A stretch of DNA of 64,000 nucleotides from Hedera helix (GCA_947179155.2 OX359273.1:17678875-17742874), one strand, 5' to 3'. Shown: positions 33,283-46,132, numbered from the stretch's first letter. Made by a program: numbers and translations. Notes: a model not told the origin generated them from the letters alone.

Positions 33283-33340
<58 letters not shown>
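33283..33340. repeat. (AAT)n microsatellite in the H LTR
   Basis: About 19 ATA/AAT units without interruption. Confidence 0.92.
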
Positions 33341-33344
<4 letters not shown>

Positions 33345-33608
33345 TATGCAAAAGAAGTAAGAGAGATATGATACACCTTAGAGAGAGAGAGCTCCTAATT
33401 ATCTCTAATAATCTGCTAATCTGCTAATAATCTATTAATGATCTATTAATGTGCTTTCATAATATATTTATAGAAGTACAATAATAATCCTGAGCTAACG
33501 TGGAATTAAAATCAAATTAATGCTCAAAATTATGAATAATTATGTTCTGGCAATTAACGTGTCAAACAAACAGGGCACTCGTGTCCTTTGACTAAGTCAG
33601 CATCCCCA

Positions 33609-33727
33609 TCCGCGTGCATGGCGCGCTTTTTTTTTTCCATCTGCTGTGTGGCCCTTCTTCTTTCCTTCTACTGACTAAACGACGTTGCCCCAGATTCTCC
33701 ATTCCTTCTATGTCCGCGCATTGTGCG
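33609..33727 (-). promoter_or_regulatory. CpG motif array in the H LTR
   Basis: P variant CCGCGTGCATGGCGCGC (33609), Q AAACGACGTTG (33677), P CCGCGCATTGTGCGC (33713). Same order and orientation as in the A LTR, about 140-250 bp upstream of the TATA box, but with only one Q. Confidence 0.7.
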
Positions 33728-34007
33728 CAACTCAGCTTATTCAAATAATTACAATTCTGCCACCGATGCTGTTTATTTACCAAAATGCCATCAGTCTCTT
33801 CTAGAATTTACAAAAATGCCATCCAAGATTATTTTCCTACAAAATAAAATATAAAATAATTAAAAATAAATAAAATAATATAAAAATACTATAAATAATA
33901 TAAACACATAAAATTAAATAAATTATCTAAAACACTAAAAATACTTAAAATTCACAATTAATTAAGCCTAAAAATACTTAATAAATAGGAATAAAATCTA
34001 CTTATCA

Positions 34008-34375
34008 CCAATGTAGTAGCAAATGCTTTAAGTAGAAAGAGTGAAGAGAAGTTATTTGTATTGATAGAGAAAGAAGAACTCGTAAAAGAAATGGCTCGAA
34101 AGGTGTTAGAGGTGAAAAATATGAAGGATTCGGAAGAGAAATTAATGGAGATAGAAGCAATTCTGACCTTATTAGACAAGGTGTAAGAGGTTTAAGACAA
34201 AGATGAATAATGTGATAGAATAAGGAAGATAATGGTTGATGGAGAGGAGGTCAAATTCAAAGTTGATAGCAAATGATTGCTAAGATTTAAAGAACGAGTT
34301 TGGGTACCTTTAGTGCCGAAACTAAGAGATGAGCTTTTACAAAAGGCCCATAATATGAGATACTGGGTACATCCC
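34008..34375 (+). pseudogene. Element J: Tekay-like pol fragment (RNase H to integrase)
   Basis: The oldest visible layer. On + it encodes the end of RNase H (VVANALSRKSEEKLFVL), a linker (EEVKFKVDS) and the start of integrase (LLRFKERVWVPLVPKLRDELLQKAHNMRYWVHP), matching the minus-strand pol of element C in the same order, so J belongs to the C family. It has several stops (for example after LLDKV, near 34182). The left end is cut by the H LTR and the right end by the D2 LTR; the rest of J lies outside the window. Confidence 0.82.
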
Positions 34376-36199
34376 TGTGGATTTGTAATAATTCATAAAC
34401 ATATAATCAAATTACATATAAACAGCGAAAACATGGTAAAATTAGAATTTAAATTTTTTATTACAAACCATAATCCAGGATCAACTTTTATGCATAATTA
34501 TTAATTAACAAGAAAGAGATAGAGAATTATACCTTTATAGATTCTAGCTTTCCACAGGTGTGTGTTCAACTCTAATTCCTTCGTGTTCTCCTTGAATTCC
34601 ACCGATTAGATTCCTTTGATCAACATTAGCCACCCAAGTTTTTAACCTCTAGAGGTGATCCACCAAGGAAGAATAAGGATTCAAGCAGGGGGTGATGATA
34701 AACCCTAGTTTTCTCTTCCTTCTAATTTCTTAGATCTAGAGAACTTGTGAGTACTCTTCCAAAACTTATGAAACTGTATGTAACCTTAATCCATAATAAG
34801 ACATCTCTTATTTATAAATTGAGTCAACTCTCCTAGCACCTTTAAGAATAGGGTTTTTAATTAAACTCCTTATCTAATTAGGAAATTAACTAATTTAATA
34901 TAGTAATAGCAATTTCTAAATCATTTAGGAACTTAATTATCAATTATGAGAGTATTCTTATTAATTAATTCCTAAACCATTTAGGAACTAAATAATTTAT
35001 AATTAGTATTTTTAAAATACTAAATAATAAATATTAAGCTATTTAATTTATTCTATCCTCATAGTATAAATTAAATATATTTGATTCACTTTTACAATTA
35101 TGTCATTTGCTTCTTAAATAATTATTTTTCTTTTGTGGTGTAATCTTTTAGGTTCTCCATATTAAACCGATTATAGAATAAATTAATTAGAACTATTCTA
35201 ATCTTATTTTTTTTTAAATAAATTAAACTATATAATTTAGTTAAGTAAATAATATTTATTCCATAATAAGGGTAAGCCCCCTTAGTGATCAACGACTTTC
35301 TAGATAATATAGATTTCAACATTTAATCACTAAAGAACCTATTCAGCGAATAGTTACTGTACAATTCAATCATTCTACCTTATAATGTCTCAATCAAATA
35401 TAAAACATGGTATTCCTATCAAGTCTTATTTTATTTGATTATATGTATTTCGATTCTCAAATAAATAACTCTAATTAATGTAAATTAGAAACTACTTTCA
35501 AATTTCCATTCTATCTTGGTCAAGGACTATTGAGTTGTCATTTATCGAATCGCATAAGACATTTTTTTCTTTTACTAGAAATGGTAGATTCTTTGTTGAT
35601 CATTCACCTATCTCTATATATAACTTATTATACCCAAACATATCCTTTGATACACCCTAAAGGTTTTAAGGAATATGTCAAAACATAATTCATCATACAC
35701 AAGATACTATGATGATCTCAAGTCCAATGATCACTTGTACTACTATCACAAAAGGAACTCTTATTGACAGGCAAGTAAAACTCCATTAGGTGTTCCTTAA
35801 GTGAGTGACTTTCAGTGGACTTATTCTCTAATAAGCACCTACATACTTGCTTTAGTGTCTCTACACAGATGATTATGAGATCAATCATCCTCTTTATAAG
35901 AGTAAACGTAGTATGTACTAATCTATTTAGATTCACTAATCCCCATTTTAGTAATTCTATGATTAGGAACAATTTTAGTTTTGAGTTATCTTAAATTTAT
36001 ATCTCTTTAGCATGATCATCATCATGATTCTAAAAATATTGCTCAATAACTATGGATGTATCACAATTAATGTCGTCTTTTAAATATGAGTAAAGAAAAT
36101 GCATTTGTATAAATAAACTTTTATTAATAAATGAATAAGATTACAAAGTACATGCTACATCATATCAAATATGATTGGCTTGTGTGCATACTACATTCA
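34376..36199 (-). repeat. D2 3' LTR
   Basis: 1824 bp, starting TGTGGATTTGTAATAATTC and ending CTACATTCA on +. TATA-like TATAAATA (minus) at 34809-34816. Homologous to the D1 LTR with frequent differences. Confidence 0.88.
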
Positions 36200-37890
36200 A
36201 TCTCTTACTTACACTAAAGTCAATCGTTATGGTATCTAATACCCATCTTTTCTAAGTAACGATCAAACTGACGTTGAGTTAAAACTTTAGTAAGTGAATC
36301 TACTATGTTGTCAAGAGATTCAACACACTCTAAGATGACATCTCATCTTTCAATGATTTCTTTAATCAAATGAAACCACCACAACACGTGTTTGGATTTT
36401 TGATGAGACCTGGATTCCTTGGCTTGTGCAACAACTCCTGTGTTGTCACAAAATAAAGGCATTGGTCCTTGAATGCTAGGAACCACTCCAAGTTCTGTAA
36501 TGAACTTCTTCATCCAAATAACGTCCTTTGTAGCTTCACTAGCAGCTATATACTCTGCCTCTGTCACTAAATCAACAACTGTTTTCTATTTAGAACTTTT
36601 TCAACTTACTATGCCACCGTTTATGGTAAACACATGACTCGAAATGGATTTACTATCATCTCGGCCAGTTTAAAAATTTGAGTCTATATAGCCTTCTAGT
36701 TTCAAATCAGACCCACTGTAGATAAGAAATATATCATTAGTTATTCTTAAGTACTTTAGGATATTTTTCACTACCTTCCAGTGTTCTTCTCCAAGATTAG
36801 ACTGACATCTACTTGTTACACTAAGTGCATAAGCAACATTAGGTTTTGTACATATCATCCTGTACATGATAGATCTTATTGCCGATGCATAAGGAATCTT
36901 ACACATACAGTCTCTCTCTTCAGGTGTCTTTGGGGCCTGCTTCTTAGAGAGAGATATTCCAGGGCCCATCGGCACGAGCCTTTTCTTGGAATCTTCCATA
37001 CTAAACTTCTTTAGCATCGAATCAATGTACATTCTTTGGCATAACCCAAGCATCCTTTTAGATCTATCTCTATAGATCTTTATCCCCAAAATATAGGATG
37101 CTTCTCCCAAGTCCTTCATAGAGAAGTGTTTAGATAATCATATCTTGATCGATTAAAGAATATCAACAGCATTCCTAATTAGTAATATATCATCAACATG
37201 TAATACTATAAATGTAACAGTGCTCCCACTAACCTTCTTGTACATACATGGTTCATCATTTCTTTTGATAAAATCAAACTATTTGATTGTCTCATCAAAA
37301 CAGATGTTCCACTTTTAAGAAACTTGTTTTAATCCATAAATGGATCGTTGTAGTTTACAAACTTAATTTGTTCCATCATTTGAAACAAAACCCTCCGACT
37401 GTATCATATATACATCATCTTCTAGTTTTCCGTTGATGAATGTCGTTTTCACGTCCATTTGCCAGATCTCGTAGTCATGATAAGTTGAAATTGTAAGCAA
37501 AATCCGAATGAACTTAAGCATTGTTACTGGTGAGAAGGTTTCATCATAGTTAACACCTTATTTTTGTTTGAAACCTTTTGCAACCAGTCGGGCCTTTTAG
37601 GTCTCTACCTTGTTGTCTGCTTCAGTCTTTCTCTTAAAGACCCATTTACACCTGATGGGCTTAATGCCCTTAGGTGGAGTAACCAAAGTCCATACTTGGT
37701 TCTCATACATAGAGTCTATCTCAGATTTCATGGCTGCTAGCCATTTCTCTGAGTCCTTATTACACACAGCCTCTTCTTAAGTTAATGAATCATCATCATC
37801 TATAATGCTTACCTTATTATCATTATTTACGATGAATCTATACCTTTCAGGTATCTTTGATACTCTTCTAGATTTACGAATATGTTATAG
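36200..37890 (-). pseudogene. D2 RT and RNase H remnant
   Basis: Degraded pol end. 36670-37119 keeps MKDLGEASYILGIKI through the GSDLKLEGY start of RNase H; 36343-36567 keeps TEAEYIAASEA and LFCDNTGVV; further upstream the RT palm and fingers can be followed to about 37750 only by changing frame. The polypurine region (GTAAGTAAGAGAT) has lost the G-run seen in D1, and a TAA stands where D1 has the last Gln codon. Several stops and indels; no function expected. Confidence 0.82.
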
Positions 37891-38548
37891 TACATTAGGT
37901 TGTGTTACTTGATCAGGTACCTCACTTTGACCTATAATTTTTTGTGGTTCCTGAACTTCTTCAAGGTCTATTTTACTCTCATTGACCCCTTTAAGGATAA
38001 ACTACATTTCCAAGAACATAACATATTTCGCATCAAACACCTTTTGATCAATAAGATGATAGAAATAATATTCTGCAGATTCTTTAGGATATCCCACAAA
38101 TTTACACTTATCAAATCTTGTCTATAGCTTATCATGCTCAAACCTTTTGACATAAGCTGGACAACCCCAAATCCTAACATACTTAGGATTTCATTTTCTC
38201 TCCGTCCATACTTCATATGTGGTCTTTGGGATGGATTTTGAAGGTACCTTATTAAGTAGGTGTGAAGCTGTTTCTAGGGCATAACCCCAGAATGATATTG
38301 GACAATCGGTAAAGCTCATCATGGAATGAACCATGTCCAACAATGTTAGGTTTCTCCTTTCAGATACACCTTTCAATTGTGTTGTACTTGATGGAGTCCA
38401 TTGTGAGATTATACCATTTTCTTTGAAATAATTGAGAAACTCATTGCTTTCGATTCGATCGAAGAATCTTAATACTCTTGCCAGTTTGTTTCTCTACTTC
38501 ATTTATGAATTCTTTGAACTTTTCAAACAATTCAAACTTGTATTTCAT

Positions 38549-38603
<55 letters not shown>

Positions 38604-38723
38604 AAATCTGGAATGATCATCAGTGACAGTGATAAAATATAAATACCCTCCTCGTGTATGTGTTGTCAAAGGTCCATATATATGTGTCTGCACCAACTCT
38701 AGCAACTCCTTATCTTTTTCCAC
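37891..38723 (-). pseudogene. D2 integrase remnant
   Basis: Integrase pieces. 38191-38376 keeps GVSERRNLTLLDMVHSMM and the YEVWTERK block; 38602-38723 keeps LLELVQTHIYGP and TDDHSRFG, in which the first catalytic Asp has become His (QTHIYGP against HTDVYGP of D1). Between them the sequence has turned into a (TA)n tract (38552-38601), and the stretch with the second catalytic Asp is damaged (about 38455). Confidence 0.82.
38552..38601. repeat. (AT)25 microsatellite inside the D2 integrase gene
   Basis: Fifty bases of AT repeat exactly where D1 encodes Tyr-Val-Tyr-Leu after TDDHSRF. The tract keeps an open Tyr-Ile frame. Confidence 0.92.
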
Positions 38724-40165
38724 TAAAAGGAGATTTAGTCATTTAACCTCTGAGATAAAATTCACAAGTTGGATATGATTCGTAATCAGATAGCTCTAAA
38801 AGCCCATCTTTATACAACTTGTTTAATCATATTGCATTAATAGGACCAAGTCTATAGTGTCACATAAAGGTATAATTTACAGTATTTCTTTTTCTTTTCT
38901 TATTTTGTTCAATTTGTAATATATATTTTTGCAAGTCAATTAAAGTCCATTAACTAAATTGCTAATATCAAATAAAACATTATTGTTATAAATAAAATAA
39001 TAGTTATTCTTTATTACGATCTCAAAACCATCATTATCTAATATAGGAATAGAAATAATATTTCTTATAAGTACCAAAACATAAAAACAATTATTTAAAC
39101 TAATGGACTTGCCCGTAGGCAGTGCTAAACAATAAGTTTTTATAGCTAATATAACAACCTTTACTTCATTCCCCAAGCGCAGGATGACTTCATCTTTGTT
39201 CAGCTTTCTACTTATACTTAGTTCCTACATAATATTACATATCTGAGAACCACAGCCGATATCTAATACTCAAGTAGAACTTTGACTTACAAAAAGGTTT
39301 ATTTCAATCATGAACAAACCTTAATCTGTGAATGAAGCTTCTCCAAGCTTCTTCTGCTTTAAACTTGCAATATACTCCTTGCAGTTTCTTTTCAAGTGAC
39401 CCGACTTGTTGTAATGGAAGCACATTTCTTTACTATTTGGATCTGCCTTCTTTTTATCCTTACTTTTTCCTTGCCCTTAGCCTTCTTGGATTTCTTCTTT
39501 TGAGAAGTTCCCTTGGGCCTCTTCCTTTTCTTAGAAGAATCATCTATTAACAAGACTTAGTTCTATTTAGATGGGAAGTGATCCCCCGCAGTTTTTAATA
39601 TGTTTAATAACTCAAGCAAGCTGACGTCCAACTTATTCATGTGAAAATTCACAACAAAATGTGACAAGGTGTCAAGGAGTGACTGAAAGATCAAATCTTG
39701 GCTCAACTCCTCATCCATCACAAACCCTAACTGTCCAAGTTGTTCAATCACATTGATCATCTTTTAGGACATGAGTCTTAATGGTAGTGCCCTCGGTCAT
39801 CAGAGATCGGAAAAGCTCCTTAGATAACTGATATCTAGAAGTCCTACTTTGCTCACCATAAAGTTCTTTAAGGTGCAACAGTATAGTAGGAGCATCCATC
39901 TTTTCGTGTTGATGTTAAAGCTTGTTAGTCATGGATGCAAGCATGATGCATTGAGCCACAACTGCATCATCTTGCCACTTCTTAAAAGTAGCAACTTCTT
40001 CCTCAGAGGCATTTTCTGCAACAGTTGTAAGGACAAACGAATTTAGGACATGGAAAGTTTTTCAGCGGTGAAAACAATTCTTAAATTCCTTAACCAGTCC
40101 GTGTAATTCAGTCCGATCAGTTTGTTAGCATCAAGTATGCTACGCAGTGATAGTGAGTTTGACAT
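38724..40165 (-). pseudogene. D2 gag and protease remnant
   Basis: Gag start recognisable at ATG 40163-40165 by alignment with D1. Pieces: 39563-39760 (IEQLGQLGFVMDEELSQDLIFQSL, gag body), a Lys-rich tract near 39480, the CCHC knuckle with the second Cys now Tyr (CFHYNKSG near 39415), and 38940-39176 (after the protease: VLIRNIISIPILDNDGFEI). Frames change repeatedly and many stops are present. Confidence 0.8.
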
Positions 40166-41320
40166 TTGAAAAATTATGCATGTGAAAAATAGACAACATT
40201 TTAGCATACATTCATTTTATTAATTACCAAAATAAATTAGGTATTTATTTAAATTGGTATCTCCTACAATTTTCATCAAACTATTTACCCTCTATATATA
40301 TAGTTTGACAAATCTAATTAAAGATTTTCTAGTGAGAATAAGGATCTTATTTCAAATGTATATAGCCTTGTGCAACACAACAAACTATATATAAATAAAT
40401 ATGTAGACAATATCTTGTCAATTATATCAACATGTAACTCTTTTTATTTTGCCTCTTGAATTATTAAGATCATATGCGACACATCCAAATCAAAATTATT
40501 CAAGTTAAATTCGACCTAGTATTCCTATATAAGTGAAGAGAAAAATACAATCATTGTGCGACATAACAAAACAAGAATGTTCAATTCCTTATAAACATCT
40601 ATTATGTTATAAAACAATATCTCAAATAATTAATATAAGCCTTGTGCAGCACAACAAACTCATATTGATTATTTGATGCTTTATTATTTTATCATGCTAG
40701 AATGAGACGTTCGATATTCTAAATATCTTTGAACGTTATAACTTAATTTTATTAGTAGAATAAATAAATTAGAATCATTCTAATTTTATTTAATTGAATT
40801 AAACTCCTTTAATTTATTTTATAAATATTATTAATTTTACATCATGAGGAGTTTGTTAATATTAATTATGTCATCTTGTTTAGCGTGCATGCACATATAT
40901 TAGGAACTTTTATTCTAGTTTGGTTAACTAGAGCCACCAAGTGAACCAAGAGGTCAAACCTAGGGTGCAAGAATAAATATATTGAATACAACTATTACAT
41001 TCAATAACCTGGGCTTCTTTACAAACCGGTTTTCATACGTTCCTTGCTTCTTTGCTCTTATAATTCAAAATAATTCTAACTAATCATATTGCAAAATTAT
41101 TTACAATAAATAGAAACCTTGATCAGTAGTCAATGATAACGGTTAAGGGTTCTGTCCAGTTCATAATTTCTGCAAAAAAACACGATTTTTGCAATTGATT
41201 TTCAAAACCCATGATTATATACAACAAATTATGCCCAATAAATTGTTCTAAACACATACCCATACATATACAGAATCTAAACAACTAATAATTCACATAA
41301 AGTTTGGCTCTTGATGTCAT
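40166..41320 (-). other. D2 leader with four stem-loops and primer site
   Basis: 1.15-kb leader without a gene. Hairpins matching those of D1 lie at 40347-40398 (TATATAG/CTATATA around TTGTG CAA CACAA), 40455-40504 (CTTGAAT/ATTCAAG), about 40540-40590, and 40629-40669 (ATTAATAT/ATATTGAT around TTGTG CAG CACAA). The degenerate primer site (minus TGACATCAAGAGCC) is at 41306-41319. The 0.9-kb microsatellite-rich part of the D1 leader is missing. Confidence 0.72.
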
Positions 41321-43157
41321 TGTTGGTTTGTAATAATCTATAAATATGCAATTAAATTACATATAAGTAGCGGAAGCATGGTAAAAATAGAATTTAAATT
41401 TTTACTACAAACCATAATCCATGATTGACCTTTATGCATAACTATTAATTAACAAGAAGGAGATAAAGACTTATACCCTTGTAGATTCTAGCTTCCTACA
41501 AGTAAGTGTTAAACTCCAATTCTTTCGTGTTCTCCTTAAATTCCACTAATTAGATTCATTTGATCAACATAAGCAACCCAAGTGTTTTGCCTCTAGAGGT
41601 GATCCACTAAGGAAGAATAAGGATTCAAGAAGTGGGTGATGGCAAACCCTAGTTTTCTCTCTCTTCTAATTTCTTAGATCTAGAGAACTTGTGAGTACTC
41701 TTCCAAAACTTATGAAAGTGTATGTAACCTTAATCCATAATAAGACTTCTCATATTTATAAATTAAGTCAACCTTCCTAACACCTTTAGGAATAAAGTTT
41801 TTTGTTATACTCCTAATCTAATTAGGAACTTAACTAATTTAATATAATAATTACAATTCCTAAACTATTTAGGAACTTAATTATCAATTATGAGAGTACT
41901 TTTATTAATTAATTCCTAAACTATTTAGGAACTAAATAATAATGATAATAGTAATAATAATAATAATAATAATAAAACTCTTCTTATTAATTTATAATTA
42001 GTATTTCAAAAAATACTAAATAATAAAAATTAAGATATTTAATTTATTCTATACTCATAGTATAAATTAAATATACTTAATTCATTATTATGATTATGCC
42101 ATTTACGTTTTAAATAATTATTTTTCTTTTGCGGTGTGACCCTTTAGGTTCTCCATATTAAACCGGTTATAGAATAAATTAATTAGAACTATTCATAATA
42201 TAATAATTACAATTCCTAAACTATTTAGGAACTTAATTATCAATTATGAGAGTACTTTTATTAATTAATTCCTAAACTATTTAGGAACTAAATAATAATG
42301 ATAATAGTAATAATAATAATAATAATAATAAAACTCTTCTTATTAATTTATAATTAGTATTTCAAAAAATACTAAATAATAAAAATTAAGATATTTAATT
42401 TATTCTATACTCATAGTATAAATTAAATATACTTAATTCATTATTATGATTATGCCATTTACGTTTTAAATAATTATTTTTCTTTTGCGGTGTGACCCTT
42501 TAGGTTCTCCATATTAAACCGGTTATAGAATAAATTAATTAGAACTATTCAAATCTTATTTATATAAATAAATTAAAATATATAATTTATTTAAATAAAT
42601 AATATTTATTCCATAATAAGGGTAAGTCCTCTTAGCGATTAACGACTTTCCATATAATATAAATTTTAACATTTAATCACTAAAGAACCTATTCACTGAA
42701 TAGTTACTGTACAATTCAATTATTCTACCTTACAATAGCTCAATCAAAAATAAGACATGATATTGCTGTCAAGTCTTATTTTATTTGATTATATATATTT
42801 CGATTATCAAATGAATAACTTTAATTAATGTAAATTAGAAACTACTTTTTAATTTTCATTCTGTCTTGACCAAGGACTATTAACTTCTCATTTATCGAAT
42901 CGCATATGACATTATCTTCTTTTACTATAAGGGCTAGATTCTTTGTTGATCATTTACCTATCTCCATCTATAACTTATTATACCTGAACATACCCATTGA
43001 TTCACCGTAAAGGTTTTAAGGAATACGTAAAAATATAATTTATCATACACAAGATACTATGATGATTTCAAATCCAAAGATCACTTGTACTACTATCACA
43101 AAAGGAACTCTTATTGAAAGGCAAGTATGACTTCATTAGGTTTTCCTTGAGCGAGTC
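41321..43157 (-). repeat. D2 5' LTR, interrupted by element C
   Basis: Starts TGTTGGTTTGTAATAATC and follows the D1 LTR to CCTTGAGCGAGTC, where C begins. It is enlarged by a 356-bp tandem duplication. TATA-like TATAAATA (minus) at 41753-41760. Confidence 0.88.
41840..42550. repeat. 356-bp tandem duplication in the D2 5' LTR
   Basis: AATATAATAATTACAATTCC starts at 41841 and again at 42197, and both copies run to AATTAGAACTATTC. They look identical by eye, so the duplication is far younger than D2. Confidence 0.93.
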
Positions 43158-45255
43158 TGTGACGACCCCAAATCCGGGTTCTATAACCTCGAGTTTGGTT
43201 CTCACTATTCAACACATTACTAACAATTAAATATATACATTGCATTTAAATATCGCGGAATAATACATCTTGGTTCCCTTCAAAAGGTTACAATACCAGG
43301 GTCTATCAACCTTAACATAAAACAGTTCCTATCATAAGGAATTACAAAAGGTTTATCAATAGTAAACACATTTAAATATCTGATTAGCATGCATAAGCTA
43401 ATTAAGCTTTGACCTTTCCTTTTTCCTTATCCTTCTTAGAGCAATCGGGTCTATCTGAAAAATGGTTCATGATATAGCAAGAATGAGCAACTAGTTTGCT
43501 CAGCAAGTTTAGAACAATCATAGAGATTTAATAGATCATGAATGAATGAGAAATGTCATCAATGGTTCAACAATAGATATAACAATTATGAATGAAACAG
43601 GATTTAAATTTTAATAAACAGAATATTTGAATCTTAAAATGCTGAGTGGTCACTAAGGACCCTGAACTAACGAGGGTATAATAGAGTTTCCTCTGACCCT
43701 TTGAGTTGTTTGGTTTTCAAGAGGATCAGCCTATTCAACCTGCTGTATATGCATTACATTTTGTCACTGGCGCCCAAAGTCGGTTTCCCGACACAAAATC
43801 CCCTAATTTAGGGTTGTTCAATTCTCAGACTTAATATAAGAAATCCGCACCCAACAATGGTTTGGATAAGCTTTTAAAAGTATTCAAGTATTGAATTTAT
43901 AAACGTAATGTCTAGCTGAACTATTAGCTTTTGACATTTTTAATACAGTTCATGAATCAAGAACTAATAAGCTTCAAGTGCACTAAGTGCGATTTTATAA
44001 ACAATATGGATGTGGGATAATTTTAAATAATTAAACCACTTCAAGCTTTGACATATTAATATAAGTATAGAAACTTGTTCAACAATAAATGGGTAGGGTT
44101 AAAGAACTTGTCTGTCTGTTCAACTACAATAAATGTCTAGCTTTAACTAACTTGCTTTGAAAGACCTAACATTAATAAAGTTGGTCTAATAATTAGTACG
44201 GCGTATTTGCATAACTATACGCTCACTAATGAACTTATTTACCACACATAAGTACTAACACATAATTTACATTAGTCAAAACAATATTATTAACCTTATA
44301 GACCCTCAATCATTTTAGGTTAATAATTTAATAAGTTAGAAAATATTTTTCTTAAGCGTTAGACACTTATTAAACCCTTAAACAACTTATTATATTAACT
44401 CAATCTCTATTTAATTACTATTTAATCTTGATTAAATAGAAATTAATTAATTAACTCTAGTTATTATTTAAAATAAATAATAACTAATTGTACTTACTTA
44501 TTATTTAATAATAATTACATAATAAATAATTATTGACTTAATTTTAACCTTCTTTAATTTAATATTAATCAACCAATAATTAACTAAGTAATTAACCTAA
44601 CTTATTATTTAATTTAAGGAAATTAAATAATAGTTTACTAATTTTAATCCTTTTTAATTATTATTTAATGTCAATTAAATAATAATTAATTATTTAATTA
44701 ATTTTAATTATTATTTAAGGTTAAATAATAATCAAATCATTCTTATTTATTATTTAAATTAAATAATAAATTATTAATCTAATAACTTAATTTCCATTAA
44801 TTGTTATTTAATGCTAATTAAATAATAATTAATTACTTAATTATCCTTATTTATTATTTAATAATATTTAAATAATAAATAATTAATTTATAAATTTTAT
44901 CTCTCTTTAATTATTATTTAATAGGAATTAAATAATAATTGCTAATTTATCACCTTTATTTATTATTAACATTTAAAATAATAAATTTATTTAACTTAAC
45001 CATGATTTAGCTAACTAGATTAATATTTAAAATATTTAAATATTAAACTTAATGAAAAATATCCTCCCCAAAAATATTTTTGTATTATTATTATATTTGT
45101 TATAATTTTAAATTAGTTTTTAAATATTTAAATTAATTAAATTTAACCCGAACGACATTTATGTAAATAAGTTGAAAACTGATTCGAGGGCAAAATAGTA
45201 ATTTCGCCGAAAAAACACGGAGGGGCAGTATCGTAATTTCCCCGGAAACTTACTC

Positions 45256-45416
45256 ACGCGCATTGCGCGCGTTACATAATTTACTGCCCAAAACGGTGCC
45301 GTTTTGAGAAGCCGGAAACGGCTTCCGCGCATTGTGCGGAGTAAATTATTACAGACGTCAAACGACGTCGTTTGACGCCGCGTCCTTTAGCCAAATAACC
45401 TTCCGCGCATTGCGCG
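45256..45416 (-). promoter_or_regulatory. CpG motif array in the C LTR
   Basis: P motifs ACGCGCATTGCGCGCG (45256), CCGCGCATTGTGCGG (45324) and CCGCGCATTGCGCG (45403) alternate with Q-type palindromes AAAACGGTGCCGTTTT (45290) and AAACGACGTCGTTT (45360); the latter is the core of a perfect 22-bp palindrome at 45356-45377. A GAAGCCG-GAAA-CGGCTTC stem-loop is at 45308-45325. Unlike in A and H, the array lies about 700-900 bp downstream of the predicted TATA box. Confidence 0.8.
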
Positions 45417-46132
45417 AAAACCCCCCCCTTTTTTTTTTCTTCCGGCAGAATGTGAACAATACCCATTTTAATTAAAAATATACCATCAAGTAAGCTTTTA
45501 ATCCTCAATAAAAATCCAAAAAAATTACCAATCACTTAATATCAATTTATAACATTAAAATTTAATTTTTCATGATTTAATATCATTCTTTTTTTATAAA
45601 AATTTTTACATCACATAAACTACCATAAATCATAACTTTTTGTATATAACTCCATCTTGAGTGATTCAAACTTTGTTTTTCTCATGATTTAATGTTCTAT
45701 AATATTAGAACATTAAACCTAAGGTTTATAAAAATATTTTTGGTCATAAATTCCAAGACTTGTTTATACACTTCTAAACACATATTTTAGCATATAAAAT
45801 ATACCAAAATACAAACCAAGCATATTAAACTCAAGTATGGCATAAATATTACCACTACACATTATTAACTATATTAACATATTTATACACACATGTTAGT
45901 TTATTTAATTTAAAACAAAAAATTAGATTTAGAATAACCATTACCTTGATTTAATGGCTATCTTCCTTTTTTCTTCCAAAATAGGTGGTGAAAGAAGATG
46001 ACATGAACCAAGAACTCCTTCTCTTGATAATTTTGCTCTCAAAATATTTTTTTACACTCTCAAATGCTCTCTATTTTTCTTTCTAGCAAACTTCAAATGA
46101 ACTAACAAACATAGAACAAGTGTGGAGTGTTC

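Larger units (their letters stand above)
31913..34007 (-). mobile_element. Element H, right segment (5' LTR to gag)
   Basis: 5' part of the Athila/Tat-like element whose continuation is at 1-3164. It contains the LTR (32485-34007), a tRNA-Asp-type primer site and the start of gag, all on the minus strand. It was inserted into a Tekay-like pol gene (J) whose coding text begins directly at 34008. Confidence 0.88.
32485..34007 (-). repeat. Element H 5' LTR
   Basis: 1523 bp, TGTCGTTAACACTCC to AAAATCTACTTATCA on +. The final bases closely match the end of the A LTR. It has a minus-strand TATAAATA at 33465-33472, an (AAT)n tract at about 33283-33340, and P/Q CpG motifs at 33609-33727. Confidence 0.88.
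34376..43157 (-). mobile_element. Element D2: old Ty1/Copia, relative of D1
   Basis: Minus-strand Copia with 3' LTR 34376-36199, ruined gag-pol, leader, and a 5' LTR from 41321 that is cut at 43157 by element C. The LTRs and pol align with D1 throughout but carry many substitutions, stops and frameshifts, so D2 is clearly older. Its right end and second target duplication lie beyond the window; ATCCC (34371-34375) precedes the left end. Confidence 0.9.

Noticed and set aside
45281..45535. Open frame of 84 codons in the C LTR, and a similar one at 33592-33783 in the H LTR
   Set aside because: Both arise from the CpG motif arrays, which lower stop-codon density; no protein similarity between them.
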